A stretch of DNA of 64,000 nt from Candidatus Sulfopaludibacter sp. SbA3 (lineage in GTDB: Bacteria > Acidobacteriota > Vicinamibacteria > Vicinamibacterales > UBA2999), in the NCBI GenBank assembly GCA_945903265.1, contig CAMDNQ010000002.1, positions 1 through 64,000 on the forward strand, given 5' to 3'. Shown piece after piece: positions 44,303 to 52,770 of this stretch (positions are counted from its first letter, which is position 1; each line of letters begins with the position of its first letter). The position numbers and the translations under genes were made by a program. The notes beneath the pieces were generated by a model, which had not been told where the DNA came from, did no database searches, and was given only the letters and a program-made list of their open reading frames with translations.

Positions 44303-45448
44303 ATGACGATGCGACTCGCCTTGACCGCCTTGCTCGTGTTCGCGGGCATCGCCGCTCCCGAAGCGCAGCAGCCGGCCGGTTCGGCCCGCCAGCGCATCAA
44401 CGTGTCGGCGCTCGGACCGCAGGTCGGGCAGCGCGTACCGGATTTCGCGCTGAGGGATCAGGACGGCCGCGAGCGAACCCTGCAATCGGTCATGGGGCCG
44501 CGGGGCGCGATGATCGTGTTCGTCAGGTCCGCCGACTGGTGCCCGTACTGCCGCACGCAGCTCGTGGAGCTGCAGGCCCAGGTCGAGGCGCTCCGCTCGC
44601 AGGGCCTTGGCGTGGCGGCCATCAGCTACGACGCGCCCGGCATTCTGGCGAGCTTCAGCCAGCGCCAGGGCATCACGTACCCGCTGCTGTCTGATCTGGG
44701 ATCGGCGACGATCAAGCGTTACGGCATCCTCAACACGGTCGTCGACGACGCGCTGGGGCCGAACGGCACGGATCCGGGCGTGGTCGCCGATCTCCGGCTC
44801 TATGCGACGGTGAACGCGCCGTCCGAGAACCTTCGCGGCATCCCGTTCCCGGGCACGTTCATCGTCGACCGCCAGGGCCGTGTCACCTCGCGCTTCTTCG
44901 AGGATTACTACCGGGAGCGCATCACGACGTCGGCCGTCATGCTCCGGACAGGGCTGACATCCGGCGCTGTTCGAGGCACGCAGGCTTCCACCGCACACCT
45001 CGACATCCGCACCTACCCGAGCGATCAGGTGATTGCCCTCGGCAACCGGTTCGCGCTCGCCCTCCAGATCACACCGAAGAAAGGCATGCACGTCTACGCG
45101 CCCGGCGCGAAGAACTACCGCGTCGTGACGCTCGACGTGGCGCCGCAGCTGTACCTCCGCGTGTTGCCTGCGAAGTACCCAGTGTCGGAGATCTACCACT
45201 TCAAGCCGCTGAACGAGCGGGTGGCGACCTACCAGAAGCCGTTCACGATTCTCGTGGAGGTGGTGCCGGAAGTGACACCCGAGGCGCAGAAGGCGTTCAG
45301 CGGACGGAAGGCGCTCGCCCTGAGCGGCACGCTCGAGTACCAGGCGTGCGACGACAAGATCTGCTACAACCCGGTGTCGCTGCCGCTGTCATGGACGGTG
45401 GACGTGCGGCCGAACGTGGCCGGAGCGCCCGCCCCGGCCACGCGGTAA
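44303..45448 (+). CDS. redoxin - DsbD-alpha-domain fusion
   Basis: 381 aa secreted protein. After the signal peptide, an AhpC/TSA-type thioredoxin fold (about 38-195) has a WCPYC active site (Cys80, Cys83). The C-terminal part (about 230-370) matches the periplasmic alpha domain of DsbD, including the YQACDDKICYNP motif (Cys349, Cys354). A single chain with both a thiol oxidoreductase and a DsbD-alpha partner would pass reducing equivalents within one protein. The usual DsbD membrane and gamma domains are absent. Probably maintains thiols or hemes in the periplasm. Confidence 0.8.
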   Translation: MTMRLALTALLVFAGIAAPEAQQPAGSARQRINVSALGPQVGQRVPDFALRDQDGRERTLQSVMGPRGAMIVFVRSADWCPYCRTQLVELQAQVEALRSQGLGVAAISYDAPGILASFSQRQGITYPLLSDLGSATIKRYGILNTVVDDALGPNGTDPGVVADLRLYATVNAPSENLRGIPFPGTFIVDRQGRVTSRFFEDYYRERITTSAVMLRTGLTSGAVRGTQASTAHLDIRTYPSDQVIALGNRFALALQITPKKGMHVYAPGAKNYRVVTLDVAPQLYLRVLPAKYPVSEIYHFKPLNERVATYQKPFTILVEVVPEVTPEAQKAFSGRKALALSGTLEYQACDDKICYNPVSLPLSWTVDVRPNVAGAPAPATR

Positions 45449-45453
45449 TCGCG

Positions 45454-47103
45454 CTACGGCGCTTCGTAGACGACGCGGCCGCCGACGATCGTCATCACCG
45501 ACTTGATGGTCTTGATCTGATCGGCGGGCACCGTCAGATAGTCGCGATCGAGCACCACCATGTCGGCCAGCTTGCCGGCCTGGATGGATCCGAGATTGTT
45601 CTCCTGCAGCACCTGGTAGGCGCTGCCCCGCGTGTGGGCGATCAGTGCGTCTTCGCGGCTCACCGGCTGCCGGTTCACGATCGCGCCGCCGACCATCCTC
45701 CCGGTGACCGCCATCTGCAGGGTGGTGAACGGCCGGTACTGATTCACCTCGAACGCGTCGGTGCCGAGGCCCCAGATGATCCCGCTGTCCTGAATCGTCC
45801 TGAACGACGGCATGCCGTACGCGCGGTCGCCGTGGGCGCGGTGATAGATGCCGCCCATGATCGTGGCGCGCGGCTGGATGCCGAGCGTCAGGCCAAGCCG
45901 CTTCATCCGCTCGATCTGGGCGGGCGTGACCTGCTCGCCGTGGATCAGCACCCAGCGCAGGTTGCGGACGGGGATCTCCTTGTTGATCTGCTCGATCTGC
46001 CCGAGGAAGCCGTCGAAGGTCTGTTCGAGCGTCGTATGCGAATGGAGCGGCAGGCCCGCCCTCGCGATTTCACGCGCGATGCGTCCCCACTGCTCGAAAT
46101 CCTCCGGCCGCTGCGTGCCGCGCGGCGCGACCATGCTGTCCCCGGCCGGGCCGTAGAGTCCTTCTCCGTACGCAAAATGATCGACCCAGTGATCGCCCTG
46201 AAACAGTTTGATCTCCGCAATCCGCGGTAGGTTCTTCGTCACCGCGTCAGCGTTGGCGCCCATCGGAAAGGAGACCAGGCAGAAGAACCGCTTGTTCAAC
46301 CGGTTTTCCGCAGCCCACTTCTGGAAGATCGGGACGAACTCCGCGGGACACGTCCCGCCCGACGCGGTGAGGCCGGCTGCGTTCAGCTCGCGGATCATCG
46401 CCATGCTGTTAGCTTCGACCTGGTTGATGGTCGGGCGCGGTATCGCGTCCGAAATCCCGGTCGCAGGACCGAAGTTCGCGCCGCCAGCGTTGAGCACGCC
46501 GGTTGGCTGACCGCCGGCGTCGCGGGTAATCCAGGGCTCCGTCCGCTTCGCGAGCCCCAGCACGTCCACGGCGCGGCTGTTCACATACGTTTCCGCGCGC
46601 GTGACCTGCAGCAGCACCGGATGATTCGGCGCCGCCGCGTCGAGCTCGGCCTTCGTCATCGGCCGCTTGTCGTCGGTAAATTGATCCGTCGACCACCCGC
46701 CGAGCGTGTACACCCACTGGCCTGCCGGCAGCGACGCCGCCTTGGCGCGAATCGCCTCCAGCGCCTGCTTTCGCGACTCGATGCCGTCGAGCCGCAGCTC
46801 CACGGTCCAGAGCACGCCTTCTTCCATGTAGTGCGCGTGGTTGTCGATCATGCCGGGGACGACCGAGCGACCGCGGAGATCGATCCGGCGCGTAGCCGGT
46901 CCGGCCAGCCGCGCGATCTCGGCGTTGGTGCCAACGGCGGCGATGCGCTCGCCGCGGATGGCGACCGCCTGCGCAATCTGAAACCGGTTGTCGACCGTGA
47001 TGATCTTGCCGTTGGTGAGCACGAGATCGGCCGGCGCCTGCCGGCCCGCGACCCCGACGGTCAGCGCGAGGAGCGCGACGGTGAGGAGTGTCCTAGAACG
47101 CAT
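45454..47103 (-). CDS. secreted amidohydrolase, YtcJ-like
   Basis: 549 aa with a signal peptide (MRSRTLLTVALLAL...). It has an N-terminal composite beta-sandwich segment (LVLTNGKIITVDN), the metal motif DNHAHYME (HxH), later histidines in LPLHSHTTLEQ and LIHGEQV, and the Asp of WGLGTDAFEVN, followed by SIQAGKLADMVVLDRD. YtcJ/amidohydrolase-3 proteins hydrolyse N-acyl or related bonds. The ATG overlaps the membrane-protein gene end by 11 bases, so it belongs to the cytochrome/membrane unit read from the right. Confidence 0.85.
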   Translation of the reverse strand: MRSRTLLTVALLALTVGVAGRQAPADLVLTNGKIITVDNRFQIAQAVAIRGERIAAVGTNAEIARLAGPATRRIDLRGRSVVPGMIDNHAHYMEEGVLWTVELRLDGIESRKQALEAIRAKAASLPAGQWVYTLGGWSTDQFTDDKRPMTKAELDAAAPNHPVLLQVTRAETYVNSRAVDVLGLAKRTEPWITRDAGGQPTGVLNAGGANFGPATGISDAIPRPTINQVEANSMAMIRELNAAGLTASGGTCPAEFVPIFQKWAAENRLNKRFFCLVSFPMGANADAVTKNLPRIAEIKLFQGDHWVDHFAYGEGLYGPAGDSMVAPRGTQRPEDFEQWGRIAREIARAGLPLHSHTTLEQTFDGFLGQIEQINKEIPVRNLRWVLIHGEQVTPAQIERMKRLGLTLGIQPRATIMGGIYHRAHGDRAYGMPSFRTIQDSGIIWGLGTDAFEVNQYRPFTTLQMAVTGRMVGGAIVNRQPVSREDALIAHTRGSAYQVLQENNLGSIQAGKLADMVVLDRDYLTVPADQIKTIKSVMTIVGGRVVYEAP

Positions 47104-48034
47104 TACCGATGAACGGAAGCATCCGGCCCCAGTAGATCACGCCGACCCAAGATGCAATCGCGACCGCCGCCACGGCCTTCTGGAACATGCCCGCGTTCTC
47201 GCCGGCCTTGAGCGTCCACGTGGTGTCGAGCACTGTCAGATAGAGGAAATGGGCGCCGGCGATCCCGAGGAACAGCACCTTCCAGAAAAAGGCCACGTTG
47301 TCGGTGTACTGCGTCGACGCGGCGATAAAGAACATCATGCCGGTGACGAGATTCATCGCCAGCCCGAGAATGCCCCAGGGCAGCAGCCGATGGAGCGCGG
47401 CAAACGAGAGCCCCTTCATCATCCCCAGGATCCGGAGATTGATCGCCAGCAGAATGCCGAACGTGAGCGCCAGGCCGAGGAAATGCAGACACTCCGCCGC
47501 CGGCCAGACCCACGGATACGTCGTGGTGACGTGCGCGATGTTCGCCGGAGTGAACCAGCCGGTGGGCACGCCGACCGCGATCGCCTCGGGATTGATCTCG
47601 GGATGGCGGATTTCACCGCCGATCGTCGCGGCGCGCGCCATCATCGCCATCGTCAGCACCGAGAGCAGCAGGACGACGCCCACGCTCTTCCGGGGCGGGC
47701 GCGGCGCGCGACGGCTCTGCCAGAGCGCCACCCACGCGGCGAGGCCGGTGAACTGCATCGCGACAAACGCCCAGAGCGCGGCGAGCTCGTGCGCCTTGAT
47801 GGCCGGTACGGCGACGCCGTCCATGTCTTCAATCGCCTGTTCCGCAGCCGAACCCGTGAGGTAGACCGGCAGCGTCAGCAGCGCGATGGCAAACAGCACC
47901 TCGCAGCTCGCGCGGAGCAGATCGTCGTTCTTCCGGATGAGCGCCAGCACCAGCAGACCCAGGCCGGCGGCCAGGCCGACCGTCGGGACGTGGTTCAGCA
48001 GCAGGTGCAGATGAGCGGTGTTGATCGATTCCAT
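47093..48034 (-). CDS. polytopic membrane protein, possible quinone/heme partner
   Basis: 313 aa with about eight hydrophobic segments. It begins MESINTAHLHLLLNHVPTVG, with clustered histidines in the first segment, as in DUF2231-like proteins. Its C-terminal half (LHFLGLALTFGILLAINLRI, then LGLAMNLVTGMMFF) is homologous to the neighbouring 153-aa protein. Conserved membrane histidines would allow b-heme binding, but that is inference. It lies between the diheme cytochrome unit and the amidohydrolase. Confidence 0.65.
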   Translation of the reverse strand: MESINTAHLHLLLNHVPTVGLAAGLGLLVLALIRKNDDLLRASCEVLFAIALLTLPVYLTGSAAEQAIEDMDGVAVPAIKAHELAALWAFVAMQFTGLAAWVALWQSRRAPRPPRKSVGVVLLLSVLTMAMMARAATIGGEIRHPEINPEAIAVGVPTGWFTPANIAHVTTTYPWVWPAAECLHFLGLALTFGILLAINLRILGMMKGLSFAALHRLLPWGILGLAMNLVTGMMFFIAASTQYTDNVAFFWKVLFLGIAGAHFLYLTVLDTTWTLKAGENAGMFQKAVAAVAIASWVGVIYWGRMLPFIGNAF

Positions 48035-48054
48035 CGTGGTTTGGAGAGCCCTTC

Positions 48055-48516
48055 CTACACGTACGCGAGCAAGCGGCCCGCGGTGATGGCGGCGGTCCAC
48101 GCGACCAGCGAGACCATCGCGAGCGCGCGCCCGGGAGCGGTCGCGTCCGGCGTCCCGTCAAACACGCGGCGCTTGATGAGCAGCGTCGATGCCACGCCAA
48201 TCGCCACGAACAGCATCTTCGCCAGGAAGAACAGGGACGTGCCACGATTGGTCGCCTGCGCCATGAAGAGCATCGTTCCGGTGATGGCGTTCAGCCAGAA
48301 CCCGATCCACATCACGGTGAAGAGCGACCTGAACGCCGCGATTGGGGCGCGCCAGCCGATGCCGAGCAGCCGCAGGTTCACGACCGCGGCCGCGCCGACG
48401 AGCATGCCGAGACCGAACGTATGCAGAGTCAGGATCGTCGGGAATGCCAGGAGGGATTCGCCTTCGCGAACCCAGGTCGCAATTGATGTCGCCTCGAGCC
48501 AGGTAAATAGATCCAT
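48055..48516 (-). CDS. four-helix membrane protein (DUF6644-like)
   Basis: 153 aa and four to five membrane segments. The core PTILTLHTFGLGMLVGAAAV, NLRLLG and FWLNAITGTMLFMAQA aligns with the C-terminal half of the next gene. A conserved histidine lies in segment two. It starts 8 bases after the diheme cytochrome stop. Probably forms a membrane module with the 313-aa protein and accepts electrons from the cytochrome; this is inference from context. Confidence 0.65.
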   Translation of the reverse strand: MDLFTWLEATSIATWVREGESLLAFPTILTLHTFGLGMLVGAAAVVNLRLLGIGWRAPIAAFRSLFTVMWIGFWLNAITGTMLFMAQATNRGTSLFFLAKMLFVAIGVASTLLIKRRVFDGTPDATAPGRALAMVSLVAWTAAITAGRLLAYV

Positions 48517-48524
48517 TGATGGGT

Positions 48525-49625
48525 TTACACGCCCCCCCGACCGCCTCGGCCCCCCGGGCCCGCGAGCGCGAATTCGATCTCGCCGTCGGCCTTCACCGCC
48601 GGCTTCGCCCAGGTCATAGTGCCCTTGAGCGTGCTCGCCGGAGCCGAGAGCGTCACGGTGAAGACCTGCCGATCGCCGGCCACCAGGCTCGGAATCTTCC
48701 AGGCCGCCACGTCCGCCTTGGCTTCTTCGCTGTGATGGACACCCTGGTATCCGTTGCCGGTGGCGCTCACGAGCGTCACTCCAGCCGGAAGCGCCACCTG
48801 CACCGTGATGCCTTCAGTCGTAATGCCCTTGCCCTTGACCGCGGTGTTGATCACTTCGACGGTGTACGCGCGAGCCGCAGGTGTCGGCTCGGCCGGCGTG
48901 ATGCGTCCCCGCAGGACGGGCAGGTACAGCCCGATATCGTTCATCCAGGCCCACATTTCCTTCAGCGTCGCCTCCGGCAGCCGCGAGGGCGAGTAATTGC
49001 CCATGCGGATGCGGTTCCGGCCGGGAGGCCCCGACGGGAGGGGCGTCAGCGGCTGCAGCGATCGGTCGATCTGCGCCCAGTGCTCGCGCATCGCGTTTGT
49101 GTGGTCATAGACCTGACGCTTGAACCAGTCAAAGTCGCCGCTGACTTCCGCGGCGCCGTGGCGCGGCGTCTCGAACGTCGCGCCGTGGCACTGCGCGCAG
49201 CCCACAATCGAAATGGCCAGCTGCTGGCCACGGGGCGCGCCCTCGGGGAGCGGCGTGCGCCAGGCCAGCGGTTTGGCGCCCGCCGGAATGGTCGCGAAGT
49301 ACGCCACCATGTCCGCGATTTCCTGGTCGGTCAGCTCCGACTCCGGATACGCCGGCATGCGAGCCAGGGGATTGCGCACGTAGGCCCGGAACCGCTCGAA
49401 CGTCAGCCGGCCACCCGCGAGCGCCGGGCCGAACGCCCCTTGGCCTTCGACGCCGTGGCAGTTCGTGCAGGATGTGTTGCCAAAGGTGTAGTGCAGCTTG
49501 CCCGCTGCCGCATCACCCGCGGGCGCCGTCGCGCCCTGAGGAGCGGTCTGCCCTGCGCCGACCCCCGTCTGCGCGATCGCCGTCACCGCCACAAACACGC
49601 CGACGCCGAGCATGACTCTGCGCAT
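48525..49625 (-). CDS. secreted diheme cytochrome c with C-terminal beta domain
   Basis: 366 aa. The signal peptide is followed by two c-type domains with heme motifs CTNCH and CAQCH. A beta-sandwich-like C-terminal domain (TVEVINTAVKGKGITTEGIT...) of DUF1775/YcnI-like appearance then ends in a Gly/Arg-rich tail. AGGAG stands 8 bases before the ATG at 49625; an earlier ATG at 49631 is too close to it. It lies between the C-family gene and the membrane proteins, so it is the natural electron shuttle of this cluster. Confidence 0.8.
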   Translation of the reverse strand: MRRVMLGVGVFVAVTAIAQTGVGAGQTAPQGATAPAGDAAAGKLHYTFGNTSCTNCHGVEGQGAFGPALAGGRLTFERFRAYVRNPLARMPAYPESELTDQEIADMVAYFATIPAGAKPLAWRTPLPEGAPRGQQLAISIVGCAQCHGATFETPRHGAAEVSGDFDWFKRQVYDHTNAMREHWAQIDRSLQPLTPLPSGPPGRNRIRMGNYSPSRLPEATLKEMWAWMNDIGLYLPVLRGRITPAEPTPAARAYTVEVINTAVKGKGITTEGITVQVALPAGVTLVSATGNGYQGVHHSEEAKADVAAWKIPSLVAGDRQVFTVTLSAPASTLKGTMTWAKPAVKADGEIEFALAGPGGRGGRGGV

Positions 49626-49640
49626 TCGCATCACTCCTGC

Positions 49641-50420
49641 TTATCTCGGTTCATCGGCGCGGCACGGGGTCGGGTCCCATCCCGCGCGATCGCCGATCTT
49701 CTTGAAGGGATAGGTCGTGGCGTACGGTTGTGTGAGGTACCGCGGATCCGTCACGATCGACGTGACCACCAGCCACGAGTCGCCGCTCGGCTCGGTAAAG
49801 GTTTCGAAGAACTCCTCGAGGCGCGCGTTCTCGCTGTACGGGACGCCGTTCTTGCGGAGGTACCCCGGCCGCATGTTGGTGGTCACCACGCGAAGCTGAC
49901 CGGTCGCGCGTCCGCCGCCGCGGCCGCCGAGACCTTGCCACTGCGCGACAGACCGCCCCTGCCAGTCGCTCGCCGCCCCAGCCGGTGCCGTCGCGCCGGC
50001 GGCGCCGAAGCGCAGCAGACGCGTCTGCGTTCCCGAGTCCGTATCAAGTTGCAGTGTGTTGTCATCCGCCCAGTGGATGCGCAGCCGGCCGGGAATGCGC
50101 ATGACACCGGCGGCGCCGTACGCCCGGCACTCGGCCCCCTCGGCCTTGTCTTTTGCCGGATCCCAGGCATCGGCCGTCTTCCGCCCGTCGGGGGTGAGCG
50201 GCAGCATCGCGTAGTCCCCTTTGGGCGGCATCATCATGCGCAGATGCCAGTGCTCGGTCACGACCGCCACCCAGTACCCGGCGAAGTCTCTCGGCGCCGC
50301 GGCACGGGCGCTGGCGGGAGCGGTCCCGCCGCGGCCCTGCGCGTCCGCGTCAGTCTGAACGAGCAGCGCGGCCGCGAGCAGCGCGGCCGCCCAGCGGCCC
50401 GAGAAGGGTACGCGAGCCAA
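49641..50420 (-). CDS. secreted protein of unknown family C (copy 1)
   Basis: 259 aa with a signal peptide. It opens with TTG that follows directly on the family-A stop (TAATTG). Shared with the paralogue at 58280: GYWVAVV.EHW, a PPKGDY/PSKGDF segment, AWDPAKD, CRAYGA.GVMR.P.RLRI, DNTLQLDTD.G.QTRL.RFG and GYLRKNGVPYS with WDPTPC near the end. One conserved CRAYG cysteine and one C-terminal cysteine could form a disulfide. A GGRGGG linker splits the two halves. Function unknown; periplasmic and all-beta in appearance. Confidence 0.75.
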   Translation of the reverse strand: MARVPFSGRWAAALLAAALLVQTDADAQGRGGTAPASARAAAPRDFAGYWVAVVTEHWHLRMMMPPKGDYAMLPLTPDGRKTADAWDPAKDKAEGAECRAYGAAGVMRIPGRLRIHWADDNTLQLDTDSGTQTRLLRFGAAGATAPAGAASDWQGRSVAQWQGLGGRGGGRATGQLRVVTTNMRPGYLRKNGVPYSENARLEEFFETFTEPSGDSWLVVTSIVTDPRYLTQPYATTYPFKKIGDRAGWDPTPCRADEPR

Positions 50421-50807
50421 TTACTCGACCCGGCCCTGCCATGACCAGCCGTCGGCAGGCCGTTTCATGCTGACAATCAGGAGACGGGGCGACGACTGAT
50501 CACGCGCCGGTTCGCCTGAGATGACGAGCTTGTCTCCGGGTCGGAGCGTCGTGCGTGTCAGGTTCGCGCTCGCGAGCTGGTTGATGGAGCCCCATTCGAG
50601 CGCCCACGTCTTCGTCACTCCGTCCTTCTCCGTCACGTCGACGCGCAGAAACGAATGCGGATTGCGCCAGACGAACTCCTTGACCACGCCCTCGATCTGC
50701 ACCTTCTTCGAGGAGTCATAGGTCGCGCCGAACGAGTGGTGCGCGACGGCGCGTCCGGTCCCCGCCAGCACCAGGCCGGCCGCGAGCAACAGGACCATGC
50801 GTTTCAT
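50421..50807 (-). CDS. DUF6152-like secreted protein, family A (copy 1)
   Basis: 128 aa with a signal peptide that ends at AHHSF, the family hallmark. The small beta-barrel reads ATYDSSKKVQIEGVVKEFVW, NPHSFLRVDV, WALEWGSINQLAS, TLRPGDKLVISGEPARD. It resembles an OB-fold. Paralogues are at 56198 and 61700. Starts at the ATG at 50807 with AGGAGA; the stop abuts the C gene and the start follows the B gene. The HH at the mature N-terminus could bind copper or another metal, which is inference. Confidence 0.82.
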   Translation of the reverse strand: MKRMVLLLAAGLVLAGTGRAVAHHSFGATYDSSKKVQIEGVVKEFVWRNPHSFLRVDVTEKDGVTKTWALEWGSINQLASANLTRTTLRPGDKLVISGEPARDQSSPRLLIVSMKRPADGWSWQGRVE

Positions 50808-50821
50808 CAGACGGTCTCCTT

Positions 50822-51850
50822 TCAGGACTTGCCGAGACTGCGGAAGACGGCGTCCACGAACATCTCCGTCGTCCACGTCCCCGTCGTGCTTCCGTACCGC
50901 TTATCGTACTCCCGCGTCGGCCGCGCCGCCTTGACCTGGGCCAGCGTCATCCCCTTCCTGGCCATGGCCGCAACCCGGTCCCGGATGATCGTGATCATGT
51001 CGCGGTAGTAGACGACTTCGGCATGATCCGCGATGCGGCCGTGGGCCGGTATGACCAGTGTCCCGCCCTCGGCATTCCTCGCCGGGACGGTGACGTCGAT
51101 CAGCCCGTTGAGGGAGTCGACGAGTGTCTCGATGCTGCCGCCCGCCGCGGTGTCGATCCGAGGGTATCCCGTCAAATCGAGGAGCGCGCCGGCGCTCACC
51201 ACGTCCGAGCGGCGGAACAGCACGATGCTGTTGCCATCTGTGTTCGACGGGCGGTGAATGACGACGACGGGCTCGTCGTTGAAATAGAGGCGCTTCTGAG
51301 GAATCGAGAACGTGTTGTCGGGCCACCCGAGCTCGGGGATCTTCGGGGTCCCGCCCGTCGGGCCTGCGAGCCGATGGAACATCGTGTAGTACGCGATGAC
51401 CGACGCCTTCGTGATGTCGAGCGCCCCCTGCGGTCCCGCGGTGTAGTTCGGCTCGCGGAACGGAATGATCTCGCCGGTGTCGGCAATCGCCGCGTTGCCA
51501 CCGACGTGGTCCTCGAATTCGGTGGTGTTGACGATGTAGCGCAGCGGGCGCGTCGAAATCGTCTTCATCGCCTCGAGCACCTTGCCGCTCATCGCGGCGG
51601 TGCCCGTATCGACGAGCAGGATGCCGTCCGTCCCCGACTGGACGGTGATGTTCGCCCCGGCGCCGATGATGACGTGGACGTTGCCGCGCACCGGCAGCAC
51701 CTGAAGGTCGCCGGGCGCGGGGCCCTGGATGCGCGGCGGCCAGACCGCCTGGCGGCCGGCGGCCGGACCTTGCGAGAAGACCACATGCGACGAACCCAGG
51801 AGGCCGGCGAGAAGGACGCCGGCGACGGCGGCAATCCGCAGGGAGCTCAC
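50822..51850 (-). CDS. metallo-beta-lactamase-fold protein with eroded metal site, family B (copy 1)
   Basis: 342 aa, signal peptide, GTG start overlapping the D-family stop (GTGA). The MBL fold is clear (ILLVDTGTAAMS, then the NTTEFEDHVGGN loop), but the HxHxDH motif reads T110-E-F112-E-D114-H115. The next histidine is Asn203 in PSNTDGN, the following aspartate is replaced in SAGALLD, and the last histidine (His270, PAHGR) is kept. At most three ligands remain, so it is probably non-catalytic or uses another chemistry. The conserved tail has GTWTTEMFVDAVF. Confidence 0.75.
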   Translation of the reverse strand: MSSLRIAAVAGVLLAGLLGSSHVVFSQGPAAGRQAVWPPRIQGPAPGDLQVLPVRGNVHVIIGAGANITVQSGTDGILLVDTGTAAMSGKVLEAMKTISTRPLRYIVNTTEFEDHVGGNAAIADTGEIIPFREPNYTAGPQGALDITKASVIAYYTMFHRLAGPTGGTPKIPELGWPDNTFSIPQKRLYFNDEPVVVIHRPSNTDGNSIVLFRRSDVVSAGALLDLTGYPRIDTAAGGSIETLVDSLNGLIDVTVPARNAEGGTLVIPAHGRIADHAEVVYYRDMITIIRDRVAAMARKGMTLAQVKAARPTREYDKRYGSTTGTWTTEMFVDAVFRSLGKS

Positions 51851-52767
51851 TCCACCGACCCCGGAGGCGCCGGCACCGTCGGCTTGGGCATCCCCTTCAT
51901 CTTCGTGACGAATTCCGGATACATCGTCTGCGCGCCCCCGAGGCGCGCGTCGTACGGCGTCGCGTAGCCGTCGGCCAGCTTGGGATTCAGGCCGGGCAGC
52001 GGACTCTCACCCGGGAGGAAATGCGGCACCGTGCCACGCGGCACCGCCGTCTCGGTCGCTTCCTCGCAGGGATAGGGCGCCATCGCCATGTTGGGATCGT
52101 TGATCCACATCATCGTGGTACGGATGTACGGCTCCGCCAGATAGACCGGGTCGTACAGGATGCTCGTCGCCTGGAGGTAATCGCCCATCCGGCGCCACCG
52201 CGTCCGCACGACCGACTGATCGCTGCGCATGAGCCCGCCGCGCCGGATGTAGGCCTCCTTGAGATGCGTGGTCGTGACCACCAGCGTGTCGCCGTCCCAT
52301 TCGCCGGTCGAGAAGCCGCTCCAGGTGTGGAGCGTATTCGCCGGTGGGTGCGGGCGTCCGTCCATCCAGATGGTCGTTTCCTGCTCCATCATGTTGACGT
52401 GCCCGCGGTAGGCGACGATCTTCTGCGTGTTGCGATCGATCTCGGGCCACAAGCGGAGCGGCGACAGCGGCCCTTCGAGGGAGTAATCCCACGCGTGGGG
52501 ACGGCAGACGAACTCCGCGACGTCGAAGTCATCCGGCGACCAGCTGTCGGCGCGCCACCGGCCTTCCTGGCTCACGGGGACGCCGGCCGTATCACCGGTC
52601 ATCCCGCTGCCGTCCTGATTGCGCGGAAGCGGGCGCCACGATCCCGAGAGCTCGACCTGCGCGGCGGCCGGCGGCACGGCGCACGCCAGCACCAGCGCGG
52701 CGATTGCCGAAATGCGCCGGGCGCCCGTACGCCCCCGAACCGCTCCCCCTGAATCCATGGCGCCCAT
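51847..52767 (-). CDS. secreted protein of unknown family D (copy 1)
   Basis: 306 aa with an N-terminal signal peptide after a short charged stretch (ATG at 52767, alternative ATG 52758). The family signature is IWMDGRPHPPANTLHTWSGF, then STGEWDGDTLVVTTTHLKEA, then YIRRGG and DPVYLAEPYI. Paralogues are at 59063 and 60885. Mostly beta, with conserved tryptophans, Asp and His; no known catalytic motif. First gene of the D-B-A-C-cytochrome run, coupled to B by a 4-base overlap and following the TonB receptor stop by three bases. Confidence 0.75.
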   Translation of the reverse strand: MGAMDSGGAVRGRTGARRISAIAALVLACAVPPAAAQVELSGSWRPLPRNQDGSGMTGDTAGVPVSQEGRWRADSWSPDDFDVAEFVCRPHAWDYSLEGPLSPLRLWPEIDRNTQKIVAYRGHVNMMEQETTIWMDGRPHPPANTLHTWSGFSTGEWDGDTLVVTTTHLKEAYIRRGGLMRSDQSVVRTRWRRMGDYLQATSILYDPVYLAEPYIRTTMMWINDPNMAMAPYPCEEATETAVPRGTVPHFLPGESPLPGLNPKLADGYATPYDARLGGAQTMYPEFVTKMKGMPKPTVPAPPGSVE

Positions 52768-52770
52768 ATT

